Source: Massilia psychrophila | Lineage (GTDB): Bacteria; Pseudomonadota; Gammaproteobacteria; Burkholderiales; Burkholderiaceae_D | Direction: 5' to 3' | NCBI RefSeq assembly: GCF_002760665.1 | Contig: NZ_PDOB01000002.1 | Span: 1-64,000, forward strand | Length of the DNA stretch: 64,000 nt | The notes under the pieces: generated by a model | What the model was told of the DNA's origin: nothing | Seen by the model: the letters and a program-made list of their open reading frames with translations, nothing else | Databases searched by the model: none | Part shown: positions 29,232 through 39,200 of the stretch, one piece after another | Layout: every line of letters begins with the position of its first letter | How positions within the stretch are numbered: the first letter of the stretch is position 1 | Position numbers and translations under genes: made by a program

Positions 29232-30293
29232 TCAGCTGTCGTCGCGCAGGCGGCGCTGACGCACCGCCTGCGCCAGCGTTTCGAGCACCTGCAGGCTCTG
29301 CTCCCAGTCGATGCAGCCGTCGGTAACCGACTGGCCGTACACCAGCTTCTGGCCCGGCACCAGGTCCTGGCGCCCGCCGACCAGGTTCGACTCGACCATC
29401 ACGCCGACGATGCGGTCGTCGCCGCCCGCTACCTGGGCCGCGATGTCGGCGCATACCGGCACCTGGTTGTCGGGCTTTTTCGAGCTGTTCGCATGCGAGG
29501 CGTCGATCATCAGGCGCGCCGCCAGCCCCTGCAGGGCGACTTGGCGGCAGGCGTCCTCGACGCTGGCAGCGTCGTAGTTTGGCGTCTTGCCGCCGCGCAG
29601 GATGATGTGGCAATCCTCGTTGCCGTTGGTCGACACGATCGCCGAGTGGCCACCCTTGGTCACCGACAGGAAGTGGTGCGGCTGCGAGGCCGCCTTGATC
29701 GCCTCCACCGCAATCTTGATGTTGCCGTCGGTGCCGTTCTTGAAGCCGACCGGGCACGACAGGCCGGAGGCCAGTTCGCGGTGCACCTGCGACTCGGTGG
29801 TGCGGGCGCCGATCGCACCCCAGCTGATCAGGTCGGCGATGTACTGCGGGCTGATCACGTCGAGGAATTCGGTGCCGGCCGGCAGTCCCAGTTCGTTAAT
29901 GTCGCGCAGCAGTTCGCGCGCCATCCGCAAGCCATCGTTGATGCGGAAACTGTTGTCCATGTACGGGTCGTTGATCAATCCCTTCCAGCCGACCGTGGTG
30001 CGCGGCTTTTCAAAATACACCCGCATGACGATCTCGAGATCGGCGGCAAAGCGCACCCGCTCCTTGGCCAGGCGCCGCGCGTATTCCATCGCCGCGCCGG
30101 TGTCGTGGATCGAGCACGGGCCGATCACCACCATCAGGCGGCCGTCCTGGCCATGCAGGATGCGGTGCAGCGCCACCCGCGCCGCCGCCGCGGTCTGGCC
30201 GGCGGCATCGCTGCACGCGAACTCGCGGATCAGGTGCGCGGGGGGCGTCAATTCCTTCATTTCGCGGATGCGTAAATCGTCGGTGCGGGGCAT
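29232..30293 (-). CDS. aroG: 3-deoxy-7-phosphoheptulonate synthase (DAHP synthase, class I)
   Basis: 353 residues from ATG 30293, chosen because GGAG lies 7 nt upstream. It catalyses the first step of aromatic amino acid synthesis: phosphoenolpyruvate plus erythrose 4-phosphate give DAHP. The class I signatures are LMVVIGPCSIHDTGAAMEYA, RVYFEKPRTTVGWKGLINDP, GARTTESQVHRELASGLSCP and LMIDASHANSSKKPDNQVP. The length matches the AroF/G/H family. Which amino acid inhibits the enzyme cannot be fixed with certainty from sequence alone, but the leader upstream carries a Phe-rich ORF and a terminator, so expression appears tied to phenylalanine supply. The symbol aroG is used on that basis. Confidence 0.95.
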   Translation of the reverse strand: MPRTDDLRIREMKELTPPAHLIREFACSDAAGQTAAAARVALHRILHGQDGRLMVVIGPCSIHDTGAAMEYARRLAKERVRFAADLEIVMRVYFEKPRTTVGWKGLINDPYMDNSFRINDGLRMARELLRDINELGLPAGTEFLDVISPQYIADLISWGAIGARTTESQVHRELASGLSCPVGFKNGTDGNIKIAVEAIKAASQPHHFLSVTKGGHSAIVSTNGNEDCHIILRGGKTPNYDAASVEDACRQVALQGLAARLMIDASHANSSKKPDNQVPVCADIAAQVAGGDDRIVGVMVESNLVGGRQDLVPGQKLVYGQSVTDGCIDWEQSLQVLETLAQAVRQRRLRDDS

Positions 30294-30343
30294 GCGGTTC
30301 TCCGTTTTCAAAGTGACTCGTCACATTACTGGTGTGCCTGGCT

Positions 30344-30372
30344 AAAAAAAAACCGCCATCGCTGGCGGTTTT
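30344..30372 (-). terminator. Attenuator terminator in the aroG leader
   Basis: On the minus strand AAAACCGCCA (30372-30363) pairs perfectly with TGGCGGTTTT (30358-30349) around a 4-nt loop, followed by a run of T reaching 30344. It lies after the Phe-rich leader ORF and about 50 nt before the aroG ATG. Its 5' arm can alternatively pair with GGCGGT at 30430-30425, inside the leader ORF. Confidence 0.88.
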
Positions 30373-30417
30373 CAGAAGTTTTGCTGGATCTGGTTCTGCT
30401 GTTGCGTGAACCTGCCG

Positions 30418-30486
30418 CTACTCCACCGCCTTGGGGTTGGAATCGCTAAAGAAAAAATGGCAGCTAAAAAGCATCACACAGCGCAT
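30418..30486 (-). CDS. Phenylalanine-rich leader peptide of the aroG attenuator
   Basis: A 22-codon ORF runs from ATG 30486-30484 to TAG 30420-30418, with GGA about 8 nt upstream. Four of 22 residues are Phe, at positions 7, 11, 12 and 13, including a Phe-Phe-Phe run (codons TTT TTC TTT). The local context reads LFSCHFFFSDSNPKAVE. Codons 19-21 contain the GGCGGT element that can pair with the 5' arm of the downstream terminator. A ribosome stalled at the Phe run would leave this element free, giving antitermination. A ribosome reaching the stop would cover it, giving termination. This is classic attenuation logic, as in enterobacterial pheA leaders; no expression evidence is available. Confidence 0.78.
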   Translation of the reverse strand: MRCVMLFSCHFFFSDSNPKAVE

Positions 30487-30512
30487 GGCAGTATCCGAAT
30501 GTCGTTTCGACG

Positions 30513-30542
30513 ACTATAGCAATAATGCGCGCCGCTTGGCAA
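30513..30542 (-). promoter_or_regulatory. Sigma70 promoter of the aroG leader
   Basis: On the minus strand TTGCCA (30542-30537) and TATAGT (30518-30513) are 18 bp apart. The predicted transcript would start about 20 nt before the leader-peptide ATG, so leader ORF, terminator and aroG all lie in one transcript. Confidence 0.72.
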
Positions 30543-30833
30543 GCGCTTTGTCCGGCAGGGTCCGCACAATCTGGCGCCTACTTGCCCGCAAGCTCGTTGC
30601 GTGAATCACACACTAGCGATGCCAACCCGGCGGAGTTTGACGCGCGTCAGTCGAATCGGCGCAACCGATGCAAAACTCGACACACCTGACACCCCAGTCT
30701 ACTTCGTGGAATGGGGTTTGATCCGAAACAAATTTTCTCTACGGTTTTAATGAATTAAATCAACGTTTTTGCACGCCCGACGGATGCGCTCTGCGCTGCG
30801 GGATGTAGTTCGCCTTCTACCTTGGAGTCTGAC
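30543..30833. other. Divergent region between aroG leader and TBDR
   Basis: This 290-bp non-coding stretch must contain the promoter of the plus-strand TBDR. Two symmetric elements are seen: ACCCCA (30691-30696) with TGGGGT (30712-30717), and TTTAAT-GA-ATTAAA (30746-30759), a perfect 6+6 AT palindrome 75 bp before the TBDR start. GGAG at 30824-30827 is the TBDR ribosome binding site. Confidence 0.5.
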
Positions 30834-33725
30834 ATGAAAGAAACCATCTTGTCCCATTCGTTGCGCCGTATTTTCGCGGGCGGCGCCGCTGCCGGCCTCA
30901 GCTTGCTGGCCCAGGGCGTACAGGCGCAGGACCAGGCGCCGGCCGCCGCGCAGCCGATCGCCCGGGTCGAAATCACCGGCTCGAACATCCGCCGGGCGCA
31001 AGCCGAAACCGCCTCTTCCGTGCAAACCCTGAACCGCGCCGACATCGAAAAAACCGGCCGCACGACGGTCGCCGAACTGCTGCAGACGCTGGCGATCGAC
31101 AACCAGGGCTCGGTGCCGACCAGTTTCGGCGGCGGCTTCGCCCAAGGCGCCTCGGGCATCTCGCTACGCGGCCTCGGTGCCGCCTCGACGCTGGTGCTGC
31201 TCAACGGGCGCCGCATCGCGCCGTACGGCCTGGCCGACGACGGCCAGAAGGTGTTTGCCGACCTCAACATCATCCCGGCCGAAGCGGTCGAGCGGGTCGA
31301 GATCCTCAAGGACGGCGCCTCCGCCATTTACGGCTCGGACGCGATTGCCGGCGTCGTCAACGTGATTTTGCGCAAAGACTTCCAGGGCACCACTGTCAAG
31401 GCCAGCTACGGCAAGTCGGGCGACTGGGATGGGCGCGACACGCGCCTGGCGATCACTCACGGCTTCGGCGACCTCGACGCGGACCGCTACAACGTCCTGT
31501 TCAGCCTGGAATTCGGCGGCAAGCGCGAAGTTTACAACCGTGACCGTGCCGGGCGCGACCAAATTGGCCGCGCCGATCTGCGCGACAAGGGCTTTTCCGC
31601 CCAGGAAGGATTCGGCGGCACCGGCGCCATCATCGACGGCAGAACCGCCGCCGGCAGCGCCGTCAATGGCAACGTGCGCAGTCCCTTCCTCTCCAACCCC
31701 GCCGATCCCGACTCGCCGCGCTTGTACTACAACCGCGGCAATCCGGCCGGCGTCGGCTTCACCCGTTTCTTCCCGGCGGCCGCCTGCGGCAATTTCACCA
31801 GCCACCCGCAGGGCGACCCCGGCGGCGGCTGCCTGACCGACGCGCAACAGCAGTACCAACAGATCCAGCCCCGGCAAAACTCCTACAACCTGTTCGGACG
31901 CGGCTCCTTCAAGCTCAGCCAGACGCTCGAGGCGTATGCCGAGATGAATTACTACTGGACAGAATCGCAATCATTGAGTACCCCATCGAATGTCAGCGCA
32001 TCGGTTGGCTACCCCGGCGGGCCGGTCAGCAACGCTGGCGCGGCGCTCGGCGCGGCCCATCCGGACAATCCCTACTTCGGCACCGCGGCGCGGCTGCGCT
32101 ACCTGGCCACCGACGTCGGGCCGCGCACCAGTGCGATCAACTCCAAATTCGGCCGTGCGCTGGTGGGCATCAAGGGCACCGCCATGAACTGGGACTTCGA
32201 CAGCTCGCTGTTGTATTCGACCAGCAGGGTAAAAAACAACCGGAATGGCTTCTTGCAGCGTAACGTCGCCTTTGCGCTGCTTAATCCGACCGCGGCCAAC
32301 GTGGCGGCGGCCAACACCAATCCAGCCTACGCGGCACTGCCGCCCGGTACGGTCTGGCGCATTGCCGAAAACGCCGGACTGAATTCACCGGCGATGTACG
32401 CAGCGCTGTCGCCAGCCATTTCAAACAAGGCACAGACCAGCATCACCCAGATCGATTTCAAGGGCACGCGCGAATTCAACCAGGTAATGCTGCCCGGCGG
32501 GCCGCTCGCGGTGGCAGCGGGCATCGAATATCGCAACGAGCGCACCGAGCTGGCGCCGACTTCGGGCACCGAGCTCGGCAACATTATCGGGCTCGGCTAT
32601 TCAGCCTATTTCGGCAAGCGCGACGTGACCGGGGTGTATGCCGAAGCGCTGGCCCCGCTGCTCAAGACGCTCGAACTGACGGGCGCGCTGCGCTTCGACC
32701 ATTACTCCGACGTCGGCAACTCGTACACGCCGAAGGTCGGCATCAAGTGGACCCCGATGCGCGAGCTGGCGCTGCGCAGCACGTTCGCCAAGGGTTTCAG
32801 GGCCCCGAGCTCGGCCGAAAACGGTGTCGGCGGGCTGGCCGCGTTCTCCACCGCCAGCGACCCGCTGCGCTGCGCACTGGGCGTCGATTCGGCCTGCGTT
32901 GCCGGTCCGATCGCCATCATCACTTCGCCCAATGCCGCACTGAGTCCGGAACGCTCGAAGAGCTGGTCGGTGGGCGCGATCTGGGATCCGCTGCCGCGCA
33001 CCAGCATCTCGCTCGACTTCTGGCAGATCAAGCGCAAGAATGAAATCAACCAGGAGCAAACCGACGTCGCAATTGCGGCCGGCCAGGTGGCGCGCGACCC
33101 TAGCACCGCGACCAGGCCCGGCGACCCGGGCCAGATCACGGCGGTGCTGGCCAACTACGTCAACTCGGCCAACACCAAAGTGCGCGGCGTCGACCTGGAC
33201 GGGCGCACGTCATTCAACCTCGGCAGCGGCCGCGGCACCCTGGCGATGGACGCCAAGTGGACCCACCTGTTCAAATGGCTGCGCACCGAAAAGGACGGCA
33301 GCGAGCGCGACTTCGCCGGCACCCACGGCAACTGCGACGTCACCAACTGCATCGGCACGCCGGACGACCGGGTCAACCTGGGCGCGACCTGGGACCTGAC
33401 GCCATGGCGTGTGTCGGCCACGGTCAACTACCGGGCGCCGATCAAGAACACCCTGTTCAAGAACGACCCGGCCGGCTGCGCGTTTACCTTCGCCGATGGG
33501 CGCGACGCCCCCAATGGCTGCGAGATCGCCTCGTTCACCACGCTCGATTTGACCGCGCGCTGGACGCTGAGGAAAAACACCGAACTGTTCGGCACCATCC
33601 AGAACGTGTTCGACAAGATCGCGCCGCTCGATCCGCTGACCTACGGCGCAACCTCGTACAATCCGCTCGACTACAGTGGTGCGCTGGGGCGTTACTTCCA
33701 GGTCGGCATGCGCCACAAGTTCTGA
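30834..33725 (+). CDS. TonB-dependent receptor
   Basis: 963 residues from ATG 30834, with GGAG 7 nt upstream. It is an outer-membrane importer with a signal peptide (IFAGGAAAGLSLLAQGVQAQ). A TonB-box-like ARVEITGSNIRR is followed by a plug (GISLRGLGAASTLVLLNGRR; VERVEILKDGASAIYGSDAI) and a barrel that ends RYFQVGMRHKF. The barrel has extended loops with paired Cys (for example AACGNFTSHPQGDPGGGCLT), suggesting disulfide-stapled external loops. It shares the family start (ITGS-x-I-RR) with the receptors at 26223-29021 and 46144-48930 but is clearly a separate paralogue. Its ligand is unknown. It is divergent from aroG and followed by a bidirectional terminator. Confidence 0.93.
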   Translation: MKETILSHSLRRIFAGGAAAGLSLLAQGVQAQDQAPAAAQPIARVEITGSNIRRAQAETASSVQTLNRADIEKTGRTTVAELLQTLAIDNQGSVPTSFGGGFAQGASGISLRGLGAASTLVLLNGRRIAPYGLADDGQKVFADLNIIPAEAVERVEILKDGASAIYGSDAIAGVVNVILRKDFQGTTVKASYGKSGDWDGRDTRLAITHGFGDLDADRYNVLFSLEFGGKREVYNRDRAGRDQIGRADLRDKGFSAQEGFGGTGAIIDGRTAAGSAVNGNVRSPFLSNPADPDSPRLYYNRGNPAGVGFTRFFPAAACGNFTSHPQGDPGGGCLTDAQQQYQQIQPRQNSYNLFGRGSFKLSQTLEAYAEMNYYWTESQSLSTPSNVSASVGYPGGPVSNAGAALGAAHPDNPYFGTAARLRYLATDVGPRTSAINSKFGRALVGIKGTAMNWDFDSSLLYSTSRVKNNRNGFLQRNVAFALLNPTAANVAAANTNPAYAALPPGTVWRIAENAGLNSPAMYAALSPAISNKAQTSITQIDFKGTREFNQVMLPGGPLAVAAGIEYRNERTELAPTSGTELGNIIGLGYSAYFGKRDVTGVYAEALAPLLKTLELTGALRFDHYSDVGNSYTPKVGIKWTPMRELALRSTFAKGFRAPSSAENGVGGLAAFSTASDPLRCALGVDSACVAGPIAIITSPNAALSPERSKSWSVGAIWDPLPRTSISLDFWQIKRKNEINQEQTDVAIAAGQVARDPSTATRPGDPGQITAVLANYVNSANTKVRGVDLDGRTSFNLGSGRGTLAMDAKWTHLFKWLRTEKDGSERDFAGTHGNCDVTNCIGTPDDRVNLGATWDLTPWRVSATVNYRAPIKNTLFKNDPAGCAFTFADGRDAPNGCEIASFTTLDLTARWTLRKNTELFGTIQNVFDKIAPLDPLTYGATSYNPLDYSGALGRYFQVGMRHKF

Positions 33726-33822
33726 ATTTGTTTGACAACCGGGGACCGGAAGCTTGCAACTTTCGGGTAGCGGAGATCGAGGATCGCATAGCGTAGCGAT
33801 GTCGACGCATCTGCGCACATAT

Positions 33823-33852
33823 AAAAAAGCCCGGAATTCCGGGCTTTTTTTT
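33823..33852. terminator. Bidirectional terminator between TBDR and tldD
   Basis: A nearly perfect palindrome: A-rich arm plus GCCCGGAATTCCGGGC plus T-rich arm (33823-33852). It can stop both the plus-strand TBDR and the minus-strand tldD operon. Confidence 0.92.
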
Positions 33853-33867
33853 CTTCGCTGCGCTGCG

Positions 33868-35328
33868 TTACGCGGTGCCGCCGACCGTCACGTCTTCGAT
33901 GCGTAGCGTCGGCTGGCCGACGCCGACCGGCACGCTCTGGCCTTCCTTGCCGCATACGCCGACGCCGGAATCGAGGCGCATGTCGTTGCCGATCATCGAC
34001 ACCCGGTTCAGTACGTCAGGGCCGTTGCCGATCAGGGTGGCGCCCTTGACCGGGTAGGTGACCTTGCCGTTTTCGATCATGTACGCTTCGCTGGCCGAGA
34101 ACACGAACTTGCCGTTGGTGATGTCGACCTGGCCGCCGCCGAAGTTGACCGCGTACAGGCCGTTCTTGACCGACGCCAGGATTTCCTCCGGGTCCTTGTC
34201 GCCGCCCAGCATGTAGGTGTTGGTCATGCGCGGCATTGGCAGGTGGGCGAACGATTCGCGCCGCGCGTTGCCGGTCACCGGCATCTTCATCAGGCGCGCG
34301 TTCATGGTGTCCTGGATATAACCTTTCAGGATGCCATCCTCGATCAGGGTGGTGCACTGCGTCGGGTTGCCCTCGTCGTCGATGTTGAGCGAGCCGCGGC
34401 GGTTGGCAAGCGTGCCGTCGTCGACCACGGTGACGCCCTTGGCCGCCACCCGTTCGCCGATGCGGCCGGAAAACGCCGACGAGCCTTTGCGGTTGAAGTC
34501 GCCCTCGAGGCCGTGGCCGATCGCTTCGTGCAGCAGCACGCCGGGCCAGCCTGGCCCGAGCACAATGGTCATCGGACCGGCCGGCGCCGGTCGCGCGTCG
34601 AGGTTGACGACCGCCGCCTTGACGGCTTCGGCGGCGTATTGGTCGAGGATGGCGTCGTCGAAGTAGGCGTAGTTGAAACGCCCGCCGCCGCCGGACGAAC
34701 CCATCTCGCGGCGGCCGTCCTGTTCGACGATGACGGTGACGGACACGCGCACCAGCGGGCGGATGTCGGCGGCCAGCACGCCGTCGCTGCGCGCCACCAG
34801 CACGACGTCGTATTCGCCGGCCAGGCCAGCCATCACCTGCACCACGCGCGAGTCCTTGGCGCGGGCCATTTTTTCAACCCGTTCGAGCAGCTTGACCTTG
34901 GCCGTGGCGTCGAGCGAATCGAGCGGGTCGTTCGGCAGGTACAGCGAGCGCCCGCCAATGGCGCGCGTGGTGGAGGCGATCTTGACCTTGCCGTTGCCAA
35001 CCCGCGCGATGGTGCGGGTGGCGGCTGCCGCTTCCAGCAGCGCCTCCTCGGAAATTTCGTCGGAGTACGAAAACGCCGTCTTGTCGCCCGAGATGGCGCG
35101 CACGCCGACTCCCTGGTCGATCGAGAAGCTGCCGGTCTTGACGATGCCTTCTTCCAGGCTCCAGCCTTCGCTCTTGGTAAATTGGAAATACAGGTCCGCG
35201 TAGTCGACCTTGTGCGTAAACATCGTCCCGAGGGCTTTGAGCAGCTTCGCCTCGTCGAGGCCAAAAGGGGTGAGCAGGACGTCGCGCGCCACGGCCAGGG
35301 TAATCAGGTTCGGTTCAAATGGAGTCAT
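33868..35328 (-). CDS. tldD: Metalloprotease TldD
   Basis: 486 residues. It is one half of the TldD/TldE heterodimeric zinc protease known to process modified peptides such as microcin B17 and to degrade CcdA. The zinc site H-E-x3-H is at about residues 268-273 in [20 protein letters not shown]. Conserved C-terminal features include [20 protein letters not shown] and [24 protein letters not shown] precedes ATG 35328. It ends the yhdP-nitrilase-tldD minus-strand operon. The partner gene tldE/pmbA is not in the window. Confidence 0.97.
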   Translation of the reverse strand: MTPFEPNLITLAVARDVLLTPFGLDEAKLLKALGTMFTHKVDYADLYFQFTKSEGWSLEEGIVKTGSFSIDQGVGVRAISGDKTAFSYSDEISEEALLEAAAATRTIARVGNGKVKIASTTRAIGGRSLYLPNDPLDSLDATAKVKLLERVEKMARAKDSRVVQVMAGLAGEYDVVLVARSDGVLAADIRPLVRVSVTVIVEQDGRREMGSSGGGGRFNYAYFDDAILDQYAAEAVKAAVVNLDARPAPAGPMTIVLGPGWPGVLLHEAIGHGLEGDFNRKGSSAFSGRIGERVAAKGVTVVDDGTLANRRGSLNIDDEGNPTQCTTLIEDGILKGYIQDTMNARLMKMPVTGNARRESFAHLPMPRMTNTYMLGGDKDPEEILASVKNGLYAVNFGGGQVDITNGKFVFSASEAYMIENGKVTYPVKGATLIGNGPDVLNRVSMIGNDMRLDSGVGVCGKEGQSVPVGVGQPTLRIEDVTVGGTA

Positions 35329-35388
35329 TTTGCAGGTCCTTCAGTAGTAGTGAAGGTATTGTGCCATAGTCTGGAAATCGCTTCAGGC

Positions 35389-36198
35389 TCACAGCTTGCG
35401 ATGCTTGAGCGCAGGCAAGCTTTCGCGCACGCCGGCGAGGAAACCGGTGTCGATGGCGCCCTCGACGACGCCCTCGCCTTCCGCCAGCACCGCCTTGACC
35501 TCGCCCCACGGATCGACCAGCATGCTGTGGCCGAAGGTGCGCCGGCCGTTCCGGTGCGTCCCGCCCTGGGCCGCGGCCAGCACGTAGCACTGGTTTTCAA
35601 TGGCGCGCGCGCGCAGCAGCACTTCCCAGTGCGCGCTGCCGGTGGTGTAAGTGAAAGCGGCCGGCACGACGATCAGCGCGCACTCGCCCATCGCCCGGTA
35701 CAGTTCGGGAAAGCGCAGGTCGTAGCAGACCGACAGGCCGACCCGGCCGAATGGCGCTTCGAAGCTGCCGATTCTCTCGCCCGGCACGATGGTGCGCGCT
35801 TCGTCGTACGCCTCCACGCCCTGGTTAAAGCCGAACAGGTGGATCTTGTCGTAGCGTTCGATCAGCGTGCCGTCCGGCTTGTAGACCAGCGTCGTGTTCA
35901 TCACCTTGGCGACGTCGTTCGACACCAGCGGCAAGGTGCCGCCGATCAGCCAGATGCCGTGTTCGCGCGCCGCCTGCGCCATGAAGTGCTGGATCGGGCC
36001 GTCGCCAGGCTGCTCGGCGTGGCTGACCTTGTCGAGGTCGGTCATGCCCATGATGGGCCAGTACTCCGGCAGGCTGACGAGCGTTGCGCCGGCGCCCGCG
36101 GCCTGCGCCACCAGGCGGCGCGCGGTGGCGATGTTTTCCGCCACGTCGGGTGTTGACACCATCTGAATAGCTGCCACGGTCGTCAATTTTGCTGTCAT
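35389..36198 (-). CDS. Carbon-nitrogen hydrolase (Nit1-type, probable deaminated glutathione amidase)
   Basis: 269 residues with the complete nitrilase-superfamily triad: Glu45 in SLPEYWP, Lys118 in YDKIHLFGFN and Cys158 in VGLSVCYDLRFPELYRAMG. The DKIHLFGFNQGVEAYDE segment and total length fit the Nit1 subgroup. That subgroup hydrolyses deaminated glutathione to alpha-ketoglutarate and Cys-Gly, a metabolite-repair reaction in the cytosol. It starts 27 bp after the yhdP stop and ends 60 bp before tldD. The E. coli neighbourhood has yhdP and tldD adjacent, so the nitrilase is an extra member here. The subgroup assignment is from motif pattern only. Confidence 0.9.
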   Translation of the reverse strand: MTAKLTTVAAIQMVSTPDVAENIATARRLVAQAAGAGATLVSLPEYWPIMGMTDLDKVSHAEQPGDGPIQHFMAQAAREHGIWLIGGTLPLVSNDVAKVMNTTLVYKPDGTLIERYDKIHLFGFNQGVEAYDEARTIVPGERIGSFEAPFGRVGLSVCYDLRFPELYRAMGECALIVVPAAFTYTTGSAHWEVLLRARAIENQCYVLAAAQGGTHRNGRRTFGHSMLVDPWGEVKAVLAEGEGVVEGAIDTGFLAGVRESLPALKHRKL

Positions 36199-36225
36199 TT
36201 TAACAATCCTGTCATCGTTGCGATC

Positions 36226-39200
36226 TTATTGCCCGGCCGCCGCCGGCAGCGGCGTGCGGTGATCGAGCTTGGTAATGACCGGCGCCTTCCACGGTCCCGT
36301 GATCCGCATCTGGTACGTCAAGGCCTTCATCATCGGCGCGCGCAAGAACAGCTGGGCCAGGAAGCTGCCCAGCCCGATCACCGGGTTGACCGCCAGCGCG
36401 TACACCAGCGGCCCGGTGCCGAGGTTAAATTCAGGGATCACCACCACCTGCAGGTTGGTCGATTCGTTGGCGATGTCGGCGGTGCCGTCCATCAGCACGG
36501 TGGCGGCGACGCCATGCATTTTCAGGTTGTCGGTCTTGATCACGCCCTTCGAGATGATGGCGTTGGCGCTGATGCCGTCGAACGCCAGCCCTTCGGAAAA
36601 AACGTCGTGGAAGTCGAGCTTGAGCAGGCGCGGCAGCGCTTGCAGGCTGAGCACGCCGAGCAGCTTGGCCGCGCCGGGGTCCTGCTTGAGGAACTGGCCG
36701 GCTTCGACGTTGAGCTGAATCTGGCCGGACAGGCTCGGGATGTCGAGCGAATACGGCAGTCCCATCCAGGCGACGTCGCCCGACAGCTTGCCCTTGCCGC
36801 GCTTGAGCGTGTCGGGAAAACCGAAGCGGTCGAGCAGGCGGCCGGCGTCGGCGATGTCGATATTGAAATTGAGGTTGGTGCTGCTCTTGCCGTCCTTTGT
36901 CAGCCACTTGCCGGTCGCTTTCAGGTCGCCGTCCGGATTGGCCAGCGACAGCCGGTTGATCCGCCATTCGCGCCCGGCCAGCGCTTTTTCATTGCTGGCA
37001 GCCAGCTCGAGCCGGCCCAGCTGCTTGTTGAACAGTTCGAAGCGCTCGGCCACGATGTCGAGCGCGGGAATGGTGGCGGCGGCGCTCTTGCTGCCCTCGA
37101 GCAAATCCTTGACTTCGGCGGCGGCCGATTCGGGGATGATCAGCGTGGCCAGCCGCGCCGTCACCTTGCCCAGGCCCTGGCCGGTCGGCGACTCGTTCCA
37201 CGTCACGTAACCGGACGCCTGGCGCGAATCGATGCTGGCCTGCCAGGTGCCCTTCTGGTACGAGGCGCCCACCACGACGTTGTCGAGCTTGCGGTCGCCG
37301 ACGATCAGCTCGCCCGCGCGCGCCGCCATCACGTCAGGCACCACGTACTGGGCCAAACCGGGGCCGCCGGGGCCGGCCCCGGCGTCAGTGTTCAAGATGA
37401 CCGGCGCCTCCGCCATCTGCGGCGCGGCCGGCCCGGCGATTTCGCCGCCGAGGGCCAGCCACTGGTCGACGTTGAGCGCTTTCATGTTGGCGTTCAGCAT
37501 CAGGCCGCTGTCCGGTTCCGGCGCCGGCACGTTGACGCCGATACCGCCGCGCACCACGCGCCAGCCGCCGCCGCCCTGCCTCTGGCGCACGTAGCGCGCC
37601 GAGATGGCCGAACCGAGCGTGACGCGGATTTCGTCGCGCGCCAAGCCCGCATCGGTGGTCGGCATACCGGACAGCACGAAATGCAGCGGCATCGCTTCGG
37701 ACGCGGCCGGCTTGTTGGCCGGCGCCGGGAACGCCAGGGCCAGGCCGCCCAGGGTGGAATCGACCGTCACCTCGACCTTGCGCTCCTTGACCGAGACGGC
37801 GCCGGTAAATTTGGTGGCGCCGCTGAAGTGGCCGGCCAGCCGCTGCATGGCCGGCGCCGGCCAGGCCTTGCGCATGGCGTCGGCGCTGGCGGTGCCAGCC
37901 AGCCTGACAACGATGCCGCCGTCGCGCTGGGTACCGCCGGTCAGCGCCAGCGGCCCGCCCAGGAAGCTGGCGCCGACGCCGTTGAGTACCACGCCGCGTT
38001 CGGTAAAGTCGATCTTGCCGATCGCCGCCTGCAACGGCGGCAGGTCGTCGAACAGCACAACGTCATTGTTAATCAACTGCAAGCTGCCTTGTACCTTGGT
38101 GTCGTGCATGTGTGCAATCGGCATGCGCAATTTGAGGCCAAGCTTGGCGTTGGCGCTGGCCTTGGCGCCGTCGGTGAAGTGGCCGATCCAGTCGCTCACG
38201 GGACTGGCTGCCACGTAGCCGAGGAAATCCTGCAGCGGGGCGGCGCCGGTACCGTCGATCTCGACCTGCATGTCATGCGACAGCAGGTCCGGCACGACCG
38301 CTTTGACGTTGGCCAGGGCAATTGCGCCGGTGAGCGCGGTGTCGGCCTTGATCTCCATGCGCACGCGGTCGAACAGGATGCTGCCGTTGATTTTTTCGGC
38401 CACCGGCCACAGCGCCGATTTGCCATCCTTGGCAAGCCGCCCCGGTGTGTAGTTCAGCTTGCCATTTTCGATACGGCCGGCCACCCGAAATTCGCCGCGG
38501 GAGCGCTCTTGCGCGCTGTCGGCGCGAAACGGAAAATGCGCCAGCTCGCCGCGCAGGCGCACGGTAACGTCCTGCGCCGAGCCGTCTTGCAGCGCGCCGA
38601 CCAGCCACTCGCGCAGGTGCGGCCCGGTTTGCAGCGGCAGGAAACGGCCGATGGTGTTGAGCTGGAAACCGCTCAAGGTGCCGGCCAGGTCGACCTCGCC
38701 CATGCCTTTGCCCGGCCCCGGCCCCAGCGACAGCGATACCAGGTGCGTGCCGGCCAGCGACCCCTTCAGCATGCCCTGGGCAAACGTCAGCGAGTCGAGC
38801 TGCAGCGCCACCTGCTCGCCCTTCGGGTAAGTCCAGCGCGCGTGCATCTTGAGCTGGTCGAACGGCAGCGCCGGATCGGCGAACCAGGCCGGCAGCTGCA
38901 GCACCACATTGCGGGAATCGAGCGCGATAGTGCCGCCCTTGTCGCTGGCGTCGATGGTGCCGGTCAGGTTATCGAAGCCGGGAATGGCCGGCATCGCGGC
39001 CAACGCCTCGGTGGCCGCAGTCTTTACTTGCGCTGGATGGGGCCGCTGCGCGTTGAGGCCGAGCCCGACGACCTTGCCCTTGACGCGGTAGGTCGCAATG
39101 GCCGGATAGGCGCCTTCCCATTCCGCCGAAAAATCGACCAGCTTGCCGCGCGGCGCGAAGTCGGCCAGCATGGCGCGCTTGGCCGCGTTCATCGGCAGCC

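Noticed and set aside
30418-30486. Alternative view that the Phe run in the aroG leader ORF is chance from a T-rich stretch
   Set aside because: The ORF has a plausible ribosome binding site, sits between promoter and terminator, and carries the antiterminator element at the right distance from the Phe codons. Chance alone is a poor explanation for all of these together.
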